A stretch of 64,000 bases of DNA from Phymatolithon calcareum (GCA_977006965.1 OZ345366.1:1922001-1986000), one strand, 5' to 3'; counted from the stretch's first letter, positions 32,091-43,274 are shown. Made by a program: numbers and translations. Notes: a model not told the origin generated them from the letters alone.

Positions 32091-34762
32091 TTAATCCAGC
32101 AGCGCCGGAGTCAGCCTCAGCAATGTGAACCCGTGCGCCAAAGCGTTAGTCCACTTGAAAGCTCCGATGATCTGTGCGTACGCCTCCCAGTCATACCCCT
32201 CTAGCGCGTTTTCCCCAACAACCATAAAGCCTTCCTTTGACGCGACTCGGAATACTTTCCGCACCAGTTGTTTCGGTCCACATCTGGCCTTCAGAAATGG
32301 TTGCTTAACAGTTTTCATTTCAAGGCATGTGAAATCGAATACGACTGAGTGCTTCTTAAACAGTTTAGCCGCCTCCTCATAAAAATTAAAGTCGCGTGAC
32401 ACATAGTATCCTGCCGTGGCTTCTGCCGGCCGCGATGCGGTAAAGTACCACCAATGAATCCCGCTGATTTTCGCGGCAAGGGCCACGGAACTTTCCCCTT
32501 TTCGCACGACTTTCCGTACGTTGCTCAGCATGTCGTCACAGTGACGCAGCAATGCACGCGAATACCACTCCGGGAAGAATTGGCCATAATCAGACTTGAA
32601 CCCTCTTGTGAAAAAGGATGTCGCAAACGGCGTATCGTTGTAGCTCCCTGCTCCGTCTGGGGGTACACTCCACTTTCCTGCACTTTCGGATATGGCGGGA
32701 TTAGTATACTCACTTGCACATTTGGCCAAACTGCTCAGAAGATGGTGGTCGTCACTATGAAATTCTCCAATGCCCGGAAATTTCCACTTGCCGAGGCTCA
32801 TCGTATAGCTGAGATACCGCAATTCTCCACGCGGACTAACGCCAACCTGCAACTCTTTTATTGCGCTTTCGAGATAATCGTTCCCTTCACTGGACATGTA
32901 GGAGCAAAACACTTCGATGAAATCAGCGTAGGCTTCCATTGGCGATCGCAGTTTTGCGCCCTGTGCACCATCGCGTTCAGAAGTTCGCGCAGCTGTTTCC
33001 AATGGCGTGCTCGTCGTCGCCGATTGCATAAGCTCAATCCCACTCTCGTTTCCAGTGACCACAGGCGTTTCGGTATTCTCTCTTTCCGAAACATGCCTCT
33101 TCAGTCTCGGTGTCTTGGAATCATCAGGAATTGTCGTTGAAGACTGCTGCTCCTTCCCTTGCTTCTCCTCTTGAACAACGGCGGACAAAGACGACACAGT
33201 CACATTTTCGGCAATCATCGCACCAGGAATAAATGCATGATGGTCCGTTCCAAAGCTGAGATACTCCCGAATGAGCTCAGTTACCCTCGCGATTGCCTCC
33301 GTCCGATCTCTAAACCAAGCCTCATGCTCATCAGCCGCGCTACCAACCCACTCCGGGAGAAGAATGTTAGCGTAGTCGTCGACATTTCCACCGCAAGCAT
33401 GGAATCACATTGTCGCTTTCATTTTCAGATTACGTTACTCCAAAGTTTCTGTCAGCCTGCCGTACAGTTCAAAGTGATACACCCGTGGCTCAGGCTCACA
33501 AATCCCCCACCACACATCGACCATGATTCAATGTACGCCGGTGCTTGTGAGAAGTGAGAATGTAATTTCCATTTAAGCCGCAGGAATGCGCGGGTTCTCG
33601 ATGGCAAAGTCGAGCGGCATCATGAAAAATACTGGGATCCCATCAATAGGCCGGTTATTCGACTAGAGGAGATTCTTACCTGGAAATGCTCGCGCCAATG
33701 CGAGAAAGGTGCCGAACTCGACCGCGCACAGCGGCCGCAGCAACGGTGGAACCTACATCTCTTGAGCTTCGGTCGGGCGCAAGTGCGGCGATGGTCGGGA
33801 TTGTCGGTAAAAATCAGAAACTTAGAATAGCAACTTGTGGCCAACTGGCGAAAGTTGCCCTTGCTTAACTTGTTCTACTCGGGGGAGACCTATTGTCCGC
33901 TTATATACTACTTTAAACACTATCATACTGAGGAACAAAACCCTTCTAAAAGCTTCCCCAGATGTTTCTAGTAACATCGAAAAGGTTCTAGAAACCACTA
34001 TGTAAAAACTCTAGAAGTCACTAAGTAAATTCTAGAAACTACAGGAATAATCCTTCGGCTCTATTTGGACAGGATCAGCCTTCAAGGATCGAGACATTAA
34101 TCTATTTAACTAGTTTAAACTATAGTCCAGTAGTATCCTAAAAACTGTACAAATTGATCTAAAGTACTCTGTATACTGTATTAGAGTTGTGTACTAGAGT
34201 GTAAACCATTTGGTGTTCTATACACTTCTTATTTAAGTACAATTGTTATAGACAATCCAAACTGATAGTATTATCATAGTATAAAAGTATAAAGGATATT
34301 AAAAGTATGCTTTGCAGATGTCCTATATTCGGAAAGTGGGACATACGAAAGATACATAGAAGTAAAGAAATATTACATTGGAATCCATAACTGTTCATAT
34401 CCCGAGATAAACACGAGCTTCTGTTTAAAAGAAACTCCATATGTACATACAAATATTAGAAATACAATAATAGGGTTTTAGACTAACAATCGATAGTTAT
34501 AGAGAAGTAACTATTCAAATTTTAAACAACAGGCATGCACAGGGGGCTCAAGGGCAGTGTAGATAGCATTGCTCAAAAGGAAGCAAGTTGACAAATCACG
34601 TGAGTAAAATTTTCGGTTGGTCCAAGTGCCGGTAGATGGTTGGCTGATCTCAGCAATAGTCGGATTCATGATGCACTCCCGGAAATTGTGTGAGTTATTC
34701 AGAAAACGACGATTAGTGTAAAAGGCACGGGATAGACGGGGTGAATGCTTTGCGTAGAACAT
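32091..34762 (-). pseudogene. Beta-amylase pseudogene, copy 1, with panB-derived leader
   Basis: Beta-amylase (glycoside hydrolase family 14) releases maltose from starch chain ends. On the minus strand a leader starting at the ATG at 34762 (MFYAKHSPRLSRAFYTNRRF) is nearly the panB presequence. It is cut by a solo LTR (33802-34531). The enzyme body then starts near IPVFFMMPLDFA (about 33648). Both catalytic glutamates are present (GELRYLSY and FTCLEMK), as is GIHWWY. In-frame stops lie just before and inside the FHACGGNV motif (TAA, and TGA where copy 2 has TGC). The C-terminus ends 22 residues early (TPALLD-stop). Many substitutions differ from copy 2 at 56325-58634. Confidence 0.8.
33802..34531. 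repeat. Solo LTR in the leader of beta-amylase copy 1
   Basis: These 730 bp start TGTCGGTAAAAATCAG and end TTAAACAACA, so the ends are TG...CA. They are flanked by gggat (33797-33801) and ggcat (34532-34536), a 5-bp target duplication with one change. The paralogous copy 2 has the uninterrupted site gggatgcacaggg near 58403-58415, so the insertion is directly visible as a filled versus empty site. No coding sequence is present, as in LTR-LTR recombination. The family is unknown and differs from the Copia LTR. Confidence 0.8.
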
Positions 34763-34984
34763 GGAGATGAGATGCGGTTGTGGTGCTAGGCGCTTCACTC
34801 GCTTTCACTGAAAGGACGCAGCCCACATGCAAGCAGAGCGTTGCGGTTATCCGCTGATCAAGTGGGATTAGATATCGATCGCCGAGTCGCGAAGATCTAA
34901 CGATCGAAGGTCAGGAGTTGCAATCCTTGGAGATCGCCAGAAGGAGCAAGGGACCATAAAGAAAGGGGGACAGTGCAGCCCTGT

Positions 34985-35480
34985 TTTCAACCGCCACCGG
35001 GTGTACGCGCCTGTGAATGTGACGCACAGATTCTCGGCCTGTCGCAGCGCGGCGCCGCATGGCGCAACCTGATGAGAGAGTTGCATGGAGAGCGTCCGGA
35101 AAGCGTTTCTTGTCCCGGTCGTCACGCGCCTAACGGTTCTTCCAGGCGGCCACCGGTTGTGGAGCCTAGGCGCTGTCGGGCGACTTAGGTTGTCGCGGGA
35201 GTGTCTTAGCGCGTTGCTGCTTCTCGAATGCCGCTAGTTGCGGTTCGAGACGATGCCGAACGACTTGGCTCTGCACGGGAATCCTTCGCGCGCCGCCGCT
35301 CCTTGACTGCCACTGGTTGCGGCTCCAAGACAGTCTTTGGTGTTGCCGATCAACGCCCGAATGTCATCGCGCGTGGTCGCTTTCGGCTGCCACCGAATGT
35401 GGCGCCGAGACATAACAATGTGTATCGATCAATGCGGGTCACCGGCGGTAGTTGTCTTGTAGATGTGTGTATGCCATCAT
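34985..35480. repeat. ~80-bp imperfect tandem repeat replacing the 3' end of QRVG copy B
   Basis: Recurring gccaccggttgtggagcc-like units begin at about 34994, 35149, 35230, 35309 and 35390, mostly 79-81 bp apart. They are GC-rich (cgatgccgaacgact, gctttcggctgcc). The array lies exactly where the 3' third of the QRVG gene and its palindrome spacer should be, so it accompanied or caused their loss. Confidence 0.55.
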
Positions 35481-35614
35481 ATGTGGTCTGCACGCAGAGT
35501 ATGATCTCAAGAGGTAGGCGATGGCAGGATTGAGGTGGGCAAATCTGAGAAGACCGCCACACCTCCGCACCATCTCTGGCCTTGCTGCTCAGACAAAGGG
35601 TGTTGTTCGAAAAG

Positions 35615-36046
35615 GGTATTGTCGCTAATGGTCGGACAGTAACAGCTCGTCGGGGCCTTGCTGCTTGCAAGAATGTTTCCGCGCCAAATAGGGTTCATCA
35701 GCCACCGGGAAGCCTCTGATCCGTATTCTCCACGGAGAACATCGGAAATCATCCCTGCGTCAGAGTCATGCTCCTCCTCCCATTTCGCATTGATACCATT
35801 CCCGAGGATCTGAATCCCTCGACATTGTTGTAGCCATCGTATTAGACGGGAAGCCTTCGCGCGCCACTTGGTCTTGACGATAAGCTTTCCATTTCGCAAC
35901 CGAGTATCCCATCTTTCCTGGTTCACAGTTGCCGATGTGGTCATGGGTACTTTTTCACCAAGCCACGAAACCGGGGATGGTGGGATGTGTCTGAGCTTTC
36001 CCGATTGAAGAGGTTCTGTCACTGCCGAGGTTCGCCTGTTGTTCAT
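35615..36046 (-). pseudogene. QRVG family protein, copy B (3'-truncated)
   Basis: The ATG at 36046 starts MNNRRTSAVTEPLQSGKLRH. The frame stays open through VVNQERW-type, RGIQILGNG and LRGEYGSEASRWLMNPIWRG segments but leaves homology after SCYCPTISDN, near 35615. The last ~60 residues and HQRVG are missing, replaced by the tandem repeat to the left. It belongs to the cassette feeding beta-amylase copy 1. Confidence 0.7.
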
Positions 36047-36359
36047 TGACGCCCTGCTTTCTGCAGCCTTAGTGGTACTTCGTGATTTCCTGCCCACTCT
36101 GTTCTTTGCACGCCAACTGGTCATCGGTTGAGGAGAACATCCTTGATTTTGCAAAGGATCTTCCTTTTATGCTTGGAAGCGAAAAATAGTTGCAAGAAGA
36201 AGCAGAAGAAGAAATGTAGATTTTTATTTTAAAAGTTACCAACGCGTCTGCAGACGCATACTGCAATTTTGCCAGTGTGAGAAACATGCAAATTTTCCAA
36301 CAAGGAATAAGCGTGGAAGTGCTTGCGGATTTTTATACCGTATAGATTGCATGAGTAGT

Positions 36360-36640
36360 GACCAATGGGCAAGGTTTGGAAAATAAAAAGGTGTGCATAA
36401 ATCCTGCGCGAGCGAAATTTGAAGATTTTCTTTTCGAGCCATGCAGAATTCTCCAGAATTCTGTTCTGCTGTTCTGCAAAGTTTGCAAATTAATGGTCTC
36501 CATAAATCCTGGACCAGAGTAATTTGAAGGTTTTATTTTAGAGCCATGCAGAATTCTGCAGAACAGCAGAGCTCAGAAAAGCGGAGCTCAGACCAGCATA
36601 GGTCACAGCAGCAGAACTAAGAACAGCATAATGATTCATT
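36360..36640. repeat. Foldback-type repeat units upstream of QRVG copy B
   Basis: Two units of the ~81-bp repeat found at 50531-50850 occur here (ggtgtgcataaatcctg... at about 36391 and ggtctccataaatcctggac at about 36494). They are followed by an AT/GC-mixed run of agcagaactaagaacagcat-like words whose reverse complement recurs at 63750-63790 and 63910-64000. Confidence 0.6.
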
Positions 36641-36649
36641 TTATTGAGA

Positions 36650-37268
36650 TGTCCGATGCCCTCTTGACGGATTAAATTGGCAAGCTAAGGTCTGGAGGCT
36701 TGGCTGTGTCTACTTGCGTATATCATACTGTACGAGCCAATCATCTTTGGAAGGGAAACAATTTTTCGCAGGACGATCTTGACGGAGCAAGTTGGTAAGC
36801 TAAGGTCTCATCGGAAACCACCCCTGCGTCGGTGTCATGCTCCTCCTCCCATTTCGCATTGATACCATTCCCGAGGATCTGAATCCCTCGACATTGTTGC
36901 AGCCCTCGTATTAGCCGGGAAGCCTTCGCGCGCCACTTGGTCCTGACGATAAGCTTTCCATTTCGCAACCGATATCATACCGTACGAGCAAATCATCATT
37001 GGAAGGGAAACAATTTTTAGCAGGACGATCTTGAAGGAGCAAGTTGGTAAGCTACGGTCTGGCGGCTTGGCTGTGTCTACTTGCGTATATCATACCGTAC
37101 GAGCCAATCATCTTTGGAAGAGAAAGAACTGTTCGCAGGACGCCCGATGATCTCTTGACGGAGTAAGTTGGTATGATAAGCTAAGGGCTGGAGGCTTGGC
37201 TGTGTCTACTTGCGTATATCATACCGTACGAGCCAATCATCTTTGGAAGGGAAACAATACGAAAATTG
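36650..37268. repeat. ~122-bp tandem repeat array, about four units
   Basis: Units share cttgacggagtaagttggta, ggaggcttggctgtgtctac and tacgagccaatcatctttgg. One unit contains a captured QRVG fragment (36809-36971) in place of its central part. LINE A is inserted in the last unit. A loose partial unit lies at 39917-39962, on the far side of LINE A. Confidence 0.7.
36809..36971 (-). pseudogene. QRVG fragment (copy C) embedded in a tandem repeat unit
   Basis: 163 bp encode RNGKLIVRTKWRAKASRLIR through WEEEHDTDAGVVSD in the QRVG frame, without stops. Both ends join the repeat unit directly (ggtct on the left, atatcatacc on the right), replacing its ggaggcttggctgtgtc segment. It has neither a start nor an end of the gene. 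Confidence 0.75.
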
Positions 37269-37271
37269 TAA

Positions 37272-39796
37272 GTGGAGGATATCTACAGGAAGATAGTGGA
37301 TATCGGCTCGAAAACTCGCCAGAAGACGAAACAAGAAAAAGTGCGTCTGAAGTATCGTGCGAAACTGCCCGGAATCATAGCGGGACTCCAGCAGTGCGAC
37401 ACCTCACGGCAACTACATCAGTGGTACAAGAAATTGGTGAAGACCTGGTGTGACCCCTGGAGGGTAAAAAACGAATTCCCTCGCGCTACAAACCGTTTTG
37501 GAGCGCTGAACTAGACAAACTGGCCCTGAAGCGAAAGAAACTATACAAGCGTGCTAGACTATCCAAATCATCAGAAGACTGGGACCGATATCACGAATGT
37601 AAGTATCAAGTGAGAACCAAAGTCAACGAGCGGAAGAGCGAGCAATACCAGGAATACATCTCTGAGCTCGAAGAGAGAGATGGTCAAGCAGCGGTGAAGC
37701 AGCTAGCCAGGATGAAGAAAAAGATAAAAGGGAGAACAGCTCGCAACAAGATGACTGGAAAACCAATGAACCATGCATTATTCTCAGCACACATTTCGAG
37801 AACTTGCCACAGTACCGAAAAGTGGCAACCTTGCCCCAGGAAATTCCGGTGTCCCGAAGGAATGAAGGAATCAATCGAAGAAGCCATTCGAAAGTCTCCA
37901 ACTGGAAAAGCCCCAGGTGTGGACTAGATCAAATCTGAAATGCTGAAGCTAGACGTACCTCTGAATGCGGAGGTTCTTACAGCCCTTTGGGAAGCCTGTG
38001 GGAGGTGCGGAGACATGCCAATGTACTGGCAGAAGGCCCTATTGGTACCTATTCACAAGAAGGGATCACACCACGAACCTGAAAATTATCGCCCAATATC
38101 CCTGCTCAGTCATGCAAGGAAAGTGATTGAAACGGCAATAGATAGTATGCTCCGCGGGGTTTACTCCAACCACTGGTTCCAACTCGGGTTCCAAAAAGGG
38201 AAAAGTACAGAACTCGCAATCCTAAGAGCCACGGAACTATTGAAAGGCCAACAAAGGTGCGTAGCAGTACTGGACCTCAAGGCTGCATACGACACTGTCC
38301 CAAGAAAACATCTGGTGGCCAGAATGAGACAGGTACTGCCACCAAAGCTATGCGCTATGACGGAAGCATTCTTGTCACAGTCCTGGGTGTCAACCATCGG
38401 AGATACTGATAAGAACTGGTTTCTAGTGGACAGAGGAGTACCACAGGGGTCCCCTCTCAGTCTAAGTCTATACAACATCTTCATGGATGAGTTTGCGGAG
38501 CGCATGGGAGAAGTGCCCAGAGATTGGGCCGACGTTCCTTCAATTCTCTTCGCAGACGACGTAATTCTCCTAGCGAAATCACCTTCCGCTCTGCAGGGAT
38601 TGCTAGACAAGGCCACTCAATGGGCCCAAGAACGAGGGATGACATGGAACACGAAACAAGGAAAAAGCGAGATACTTGAATCGGATGAGACAGCAGGCGT
38701 GACATTCCAGCTGACTAATCAGGCCCTTGCACATGTCGCGGAAGTCACCTACCTCGGAGTATCCCTAGGACCAGAGGGGGTTACAGATACACCGATGTTG
38801 CAGCGCCTCAAAAAGGCTAGGATCGCTCTGTACGAGCTCCGTGCACTAGGGGTATTCAAGAAGGGAATTGGCATACATAAATGCATCCAAGTATACAAGG
38901 CATTAATCCAGCCACGCTGGGTGTACGCTATGCACTTAGCACCGTGGACAGAAAATGTCCAGAGCGCGGTCAAGGAAGTTGAACAAACGTTTTTCAGACA
39001 AGTCTTCGGGCCACTGGCACGAGGAAAGACGGATAGACTTCGCCTATTATGTCGAATCCAAGCTGCTTCCCATCGACGGGAAATACTAGCTTTCAAGATG
39101 CTGAGAAGGACCATGGCGAAGAAAGAAAAGTTTCTGATGCAAATACCAGAGAGAAGAAATTCAGAAGAGCTTCAAGCCAAAAGTAACGACATCACATCGA
39201 TGGAAACTAGAGAACCGTTTGATGAAGCAATGAAACACATAATAGTGAACCAATCTGCAGAAGAACTCCGATCAGCATTCCTGACAAAGGAAGGAGAGAG
39301 CCTTGAATCGAAGAGAAAGAGGAAAATTCCGTACGAAAAGACAAGAGAACTCCCTGCAATACTCAAATTTCCACAACTGAAACACAGGCAACTGGCGGTT
39401 CAGTACGCCTTTGGAAGATTTCCCCAAGTGTCTACCACACTGATGGCAGATAGATTCGGAAACAAAGTCAGACAGCACATGGAGACCCTGCATCGCAACT
39501 TGTCAGTCCATGAACTCAAGGAAGACGATAGAGAGGCAACTGAGAAGGCATTAGATGACCTTTTGCTCTTCAGCAAAAGCATCATTGAGAGTATGCAACA
39601 TGAAGAAAACCTGTACTGAAAGAAGCGACGCCTCGAAACTGTTACGAAGAGCAATCAAAACAACGGAACACATGCTAGGGTCCCAGATAGAATGCCAGAC
39701 ATAAGAGTAGAGCCGCCCTAGCGAGGGCAGCACCTGAGGAAGCCCTGCCCGTATATTCGTATGACTGCGGGGCTTTAAAAAAATTGCAATAAAAAA
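37272..39796 (+). mobile_element. LINE A, 5'-truncated non-LTR retrotransposon
   Basis: A 15-bp perfect target duplication, atacgaaaattgtaa, flanks it at 37257-37271 and 39797-39811. The 3' end is tgcaataaaaaa. The text starts in the linker between endonuclease and reverse transcriptase (similar to LINE C). A frameshift lies near 37485 and a TAG at 37926. Then a 559-codon frame (37940-39619) carries the reverse transcriptase: NYRPISLLSHARKVIE, LDLKAAYDTVPRKHL, DRGVPQGSPLSLSLYNIFMD and the catalytic SILFADDVILLAK. A C-terminal RIQAASHRREI segment follows. The reverse transcriptase itself looks undamaged, but the element lacks its endonuclease and cannot move on its own. Confidence 0.92.
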
Positions 39797-40010
39797 ATAC
39801 GAAAATTGTAACTTTTGTATTCTACTACATGTACCACTTTTCTTGTTAGCAGATGTAATTTTAAATACGTGGATTTATTGAGAAGGTGTCGCTTTGCCGC
39901 TTTGCCGCTTTTCCTGCGTACGAGCCAATCATCTTTGGAAGGGAAACAATACGAAAACTGTCCCTCTATACGAAACGCGGAATGAATTCATTCCACGTCT
40001 CGTGCGATTC

Positions 40011-40042
40011 ATGCCGAAGAGCGATTAATCGCTCTTCGGCAT
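40011..40042. repeat. Perfect 32-bp palindrome at the 5' edge of QRVG copy D
   Basis: atgccgaagagcgatt is followed immediately by its exact reverse complement. A second perfect palindrome, ggaatgaattcattcc, lies at 39979-39994. Both sit where the LINE A target repeat joins the QRVG 5' region (homology to other copies begins at about 40036). Confidence 0.85.
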
Positions 40043-40108
40043 AAAGGAAGATCGTTTCCCAAATCAAGGATGCTCTCCTCCACCGATTACCAGTCGGCGC
40101 ACAAAGCA

Positions 40109-40765
40109 ATGGACGATAGGCGGACCTCGGCACTGGCAGAACCTCTTCAATCGGGAAAGCTCAGACTCATCCCACCATCCCCGGTTTCGTGGCTTGGTGA
40201 AAAGGTACGGATGAGCACATCGGCAACAGTGAACCAGGAAAGATGGGATATTCGGTTGCGAAATGGAAAGCTCATCGTCAGGACCAAGTGGCGCGCGAAG
40301 GCTTTCCGTCTAATACGATGGCTGCAACAATGTCGAGGGATTCAGATCCTCGGGAATGGTATCAGTGCGAAATGGGAGGAGGAGCATGACTCCGACGCAG
40401 GGGTGGTTTCCGATGTTCTCCGTGGAGAGTACGGATTAGAGGCTTCCCGGTGGTTGCTGAACCACATTTGGCGCGGGAACATTTTTGTAAGCAGCAAGTC
40501 CCCGACGAGCTGTTATTGTCCGACCATGAGCGACAACGAGGGGTATAATGTTTGCGCCCTGATTCCTTTTGAGGTCATTAACAATACCCGATTCTATTAT
40601 GACAGAGAGGGCGGTAAGCTGTACTGGATGCCGCGGAAGGGCGACAAATTAAGAGAAGTGTATGTCTCCAATGGTGGCAGTATCCGTTTTTCAGAGTGTG
40701 ACTTTGAATCGGAAAATTTGATAAAATGCTCAATCGATGGTGACGAACATCAGCGGGTGGGCTGA
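40109..40765 (+). CDS. QRVG family protein, copy D (intact core)
   Basis: The 657-nt frame from MDDRRTSALAEPLQSGKLRL to HQRVG-stop has the same length as copies A and F, with no stops and mostly conservative changes. An in-frame ATG lies further upstream at 40070, but the extra residues are not shared in frame with other copies. It is the only plus-strand copy. Its cassette continues rightwards into the broken panB copy at 43275, separated by LINE B. Function unknown. Confidence 0.6.
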   Translation: MDDRRTSALAEPLQSGKLRLIPPSPVSWLGEKVRMSTSATVNQERWDIRLRNGKLIVRTKWRAKAFRLIRWLQQCRGIQILGNGISAKWEEEHDSDAGVVSDVLRGEYGLEASRWLLNHIWRGNIFVSSKSPTSCYCPTMSDNEGYNVCALIPFEVINNTRFYYDREGGKLYWMPRKGDKLREVYVSNGGSIRFSECDFESENLIKCSIDGDEHQRVG

Positions 40766-40990
40766 TCGTCTGGCGGATGATGCGGAATGTCGACAACAGC
40801 ACATAAGCATCGACTAAAAGTGAACACGAGAACTCCTAGAGCACATTTAGAGATATAGCCTGTTATCATGATGTAAACTTTTTTACGGTGTCCACTCAGC
40901 AATGCGGGGTTGGGATGAGCTACCCTCGAGTGGTGACTGAGATTTCCTTCGACTCTGTTGTAACCTACTTGCACTAAGGTACAGCTGTAC

Positions 40991-41072
40991 AAACGGCTGT
41001 TTAAGCAGCGGTCGCATTTGGCGAAGCACATGAAGACCATACACAGAAGTGATAACCAATAGGAAGACCTAC
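40991..41072 (+). other. 82-bp insert in the cassette palindrome, encoding part of a C2H2-like finger
   Basis: Other cassettes have ggtacagctgtaccctag uninterrupted. Here ggtacagctgtac and cctagttc are separated by 82 bp, with tac repeated at both edges. In one frame (from 40988) it reads YKRLFKQRSHLAKHMKTIH then RSDNQ-stop. That is the F-x5-L-x2-H-x4-H half of a C2H2 zinc finger, without the two cysteines. Its origin is unknown. Other copies may instead have lost it. Confidence 0.5.
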
Positions 41073-41164
41073 CCTAGTTCATTAAGATAAAAGTACTGAA
41101 TTAGTATGATTTGCCCATCCAGTGGCAGAGAAATCTGGGAATCTCTTAGTGTCACGTACTGTAT

Positions 41165-43020
41165 TTTTTTTTTTTAGTAGTATTTATTAAACGCTCTCAG
41201 TAACACTCTTTAGACTGTAAGGGAGATGCGTTTCGGTTGCTACAGCCTTGTAGCATAGTATAACATTCATATATGCTTCTTCCGCAATCTTGTATATCGT
41301 GGCCCTAGCTGCAAAAACCCACATCGGACGGATGTGGGAAAAGCTTAGAGTCCTCTATGCGCTCAGCGGCGATTCGAGCTCGCAATTCTTATCCTTTGTT
41401 TTTCTATTCCATGTCCTCGTAAAAGGCACTGGTAAAGAAGAGTAGCTGGTCCAGTGCTTCTTCGGTCTTCTTGGTCTCTTCTCCGGTCAGCTGGTATCTC
41501 GCCAAAGACGTTTCAACCGTGTGCAATAGCCTTGATATGATTTCGCCAAATTTGTCTTCTAGTAGTGTCGTGCTCAGCGGGGGAAATCTCCCAAACGCCC
41601 ACTTCACCGCCAATTGACGATGACGTACTTTCGGAAGCCTTAAAATCACTGGAATTGCTCCGACTATATCGTACGGTATCTTCCTCTTTCTGCTTGATTC
41701 CAAAGACTCCCCTTCATCATTGAAGAGTGATGCTTTCAGGGATCCTGCCGACATTCCTTGCTTAAGATACTCCAAGGCCTTCTCGAACTGCTCATGCCTT
41801 AGCATTGCTGCCATGTCCCGACACACCCATTGCAATTCATCCACGTCTCTGCAATCCTTTGGGACGGCCAGTAGGCTCTCTTTTTTTGTCTTGGCTCTCA
41901 CGAGCATTTTGAGCGCTAAAACCATTCTCCTGTCTTCAGCTGCTTGGATGCGACAGAGAAGACGAAGTCTTGCAGACCGGGTTTTCGCGATTGGTCCAAG
42001 GACTTGAGAGAAAAAGGTCCTCTCTACCTCTTCAATAGCTGTCTGGATTCTCGGCGTCCAAGGTGTTAGATGCATGGCATACTCCCATCTTGGCTGTATC
42101 AGTGCCTTGTATACCTTGATAGCTTTAAGCGCGTTAATACCGCGCCTGGAGACACCAAGGGGTCTTAACTGATACACAGCGATCTTGGCGTTCCGGATGC
42201 GCTCGAGCATTCTTGTCTCGGTTACCCCCTGACTGCTCAGTGAGATTCCAAGGTATGACACTTCTTTGACTTTCGTTAGTGTTTTGCCTGACAGCTTGAA
42301 GTTAACTGGTCTCGTGTCCGCTGACAACAGAACCTCACTTTTTCCGGCGTTCGTGTTCCAAGTCATTTGCCGGTCTTTTCCCCATTTTGACGCAATACCT
42401 AAAAGACTTTGCAGTCCAGCAGGCGATTTAGCCGTGAGGAGTACGTCGTCCGCAAACAGTACTCCTGCGACGTCGGCGACTTCTCGTGGTACTTGGCTAA
42501 TTCTTTCGGCGAACTCGTCCATGAACAAGTTGTACAAGCTTGGACTCAACGGGGACCCTTGCGGTACTCCCCTGTCGATTACGAACCACTTTTTCTGAGG
42601 ATCCCCAACTGTGCATACCCATGAAGCAACCAAAAAAACCTCGATCATCGCGCATAATTCCTGAGGTAGACACAGTCTCATTCGATCTTGCAGGTGTTTC
42701 CTTGGAACTGTGTCATACGCCGCTTTTAGATCCAATACTGCGATACATCTCTGCCCTCTCTTCTGCAGTTCCAGTGCTCGAAGGATGGCTAGCTCTGTAC
42801 TCTTCCCTTTCTGGAATCCTAATTGGATGTTGTGGTTCTTGTACCTTTGACGGAGTAGGGTATCAATTGCGGCCTCCACGATTTTTCTGACTTGACTCAG
42901 TAGGGATATAGGTCTGAAATTTTTTGGGTCATCGTGATCCCCTTTTTTGTGTAGTGGGACTAGCAGAGCTTTCAGCCAAGCCATGGGGAGAGTTCCACAC
43001 CTGCCGCATGCAGCCCACAG
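41165..43020 (-). mobile_element. LINE B, 5'-truncated, inserted between QRVG copy D and panB copy 2
   Basis: A perfect 14-bp target duplication, gtcacgtactgtat (41151-41164 and 43021-43034), flanks it. The 3' end is a poly-A, seen as a run of T from 41165. An open frame of about 540 codons (43020 to 41404) encodes the reverse transcriptase: NFRPISLLSQVRKIVE, LDLKAAYDTVPRKHLQ, DRGVPQGSPLSPSLYNLFMD, GVLFADDVLLTAK, then a C-terminal LLCRIQAAEDRRMV. The frame lacks stops, so the copy is young. It is close to LINE A in protein sequence but has a different 3' end. A very short copy of its 3' end lies at 44597-44665. Confidence 0.93.
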
Positions 43021-43274
43021 GTCACGTACTGTATGATAGAAATTCAGAACAACAACTTTTTTGTTCCCCAATCTTTATGGTCCCTTGCTCCTTCTGGCGA
43101 CCTCAAGGAGTGCAACTCCTGACCTGTCATCGCTAGATCTTCGCGACTCGGCGATCGAAAACTAATCCCACTTGATCAGCGGATAACCGCAACGCTATGC
43201 TTGCATGTGGGCTGCGTCCTTTCAGTGAAGGCGGTGAAGCGTCTAGCGCCTCAACCGCATCTCATCTCATCTCC

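Noticed and set aside
32454-33140. Plus-strand 228-codon ORF over beta-amylase
   Set aside because: Antisense shadow of the amylase pseudogene. It has no recognisable features.
42924-43136. Small plus-strand ORF over LINE B's 5' edge
   Set aside because: It spans a LINE insertion junction and is antisense to reverse transcriptase.
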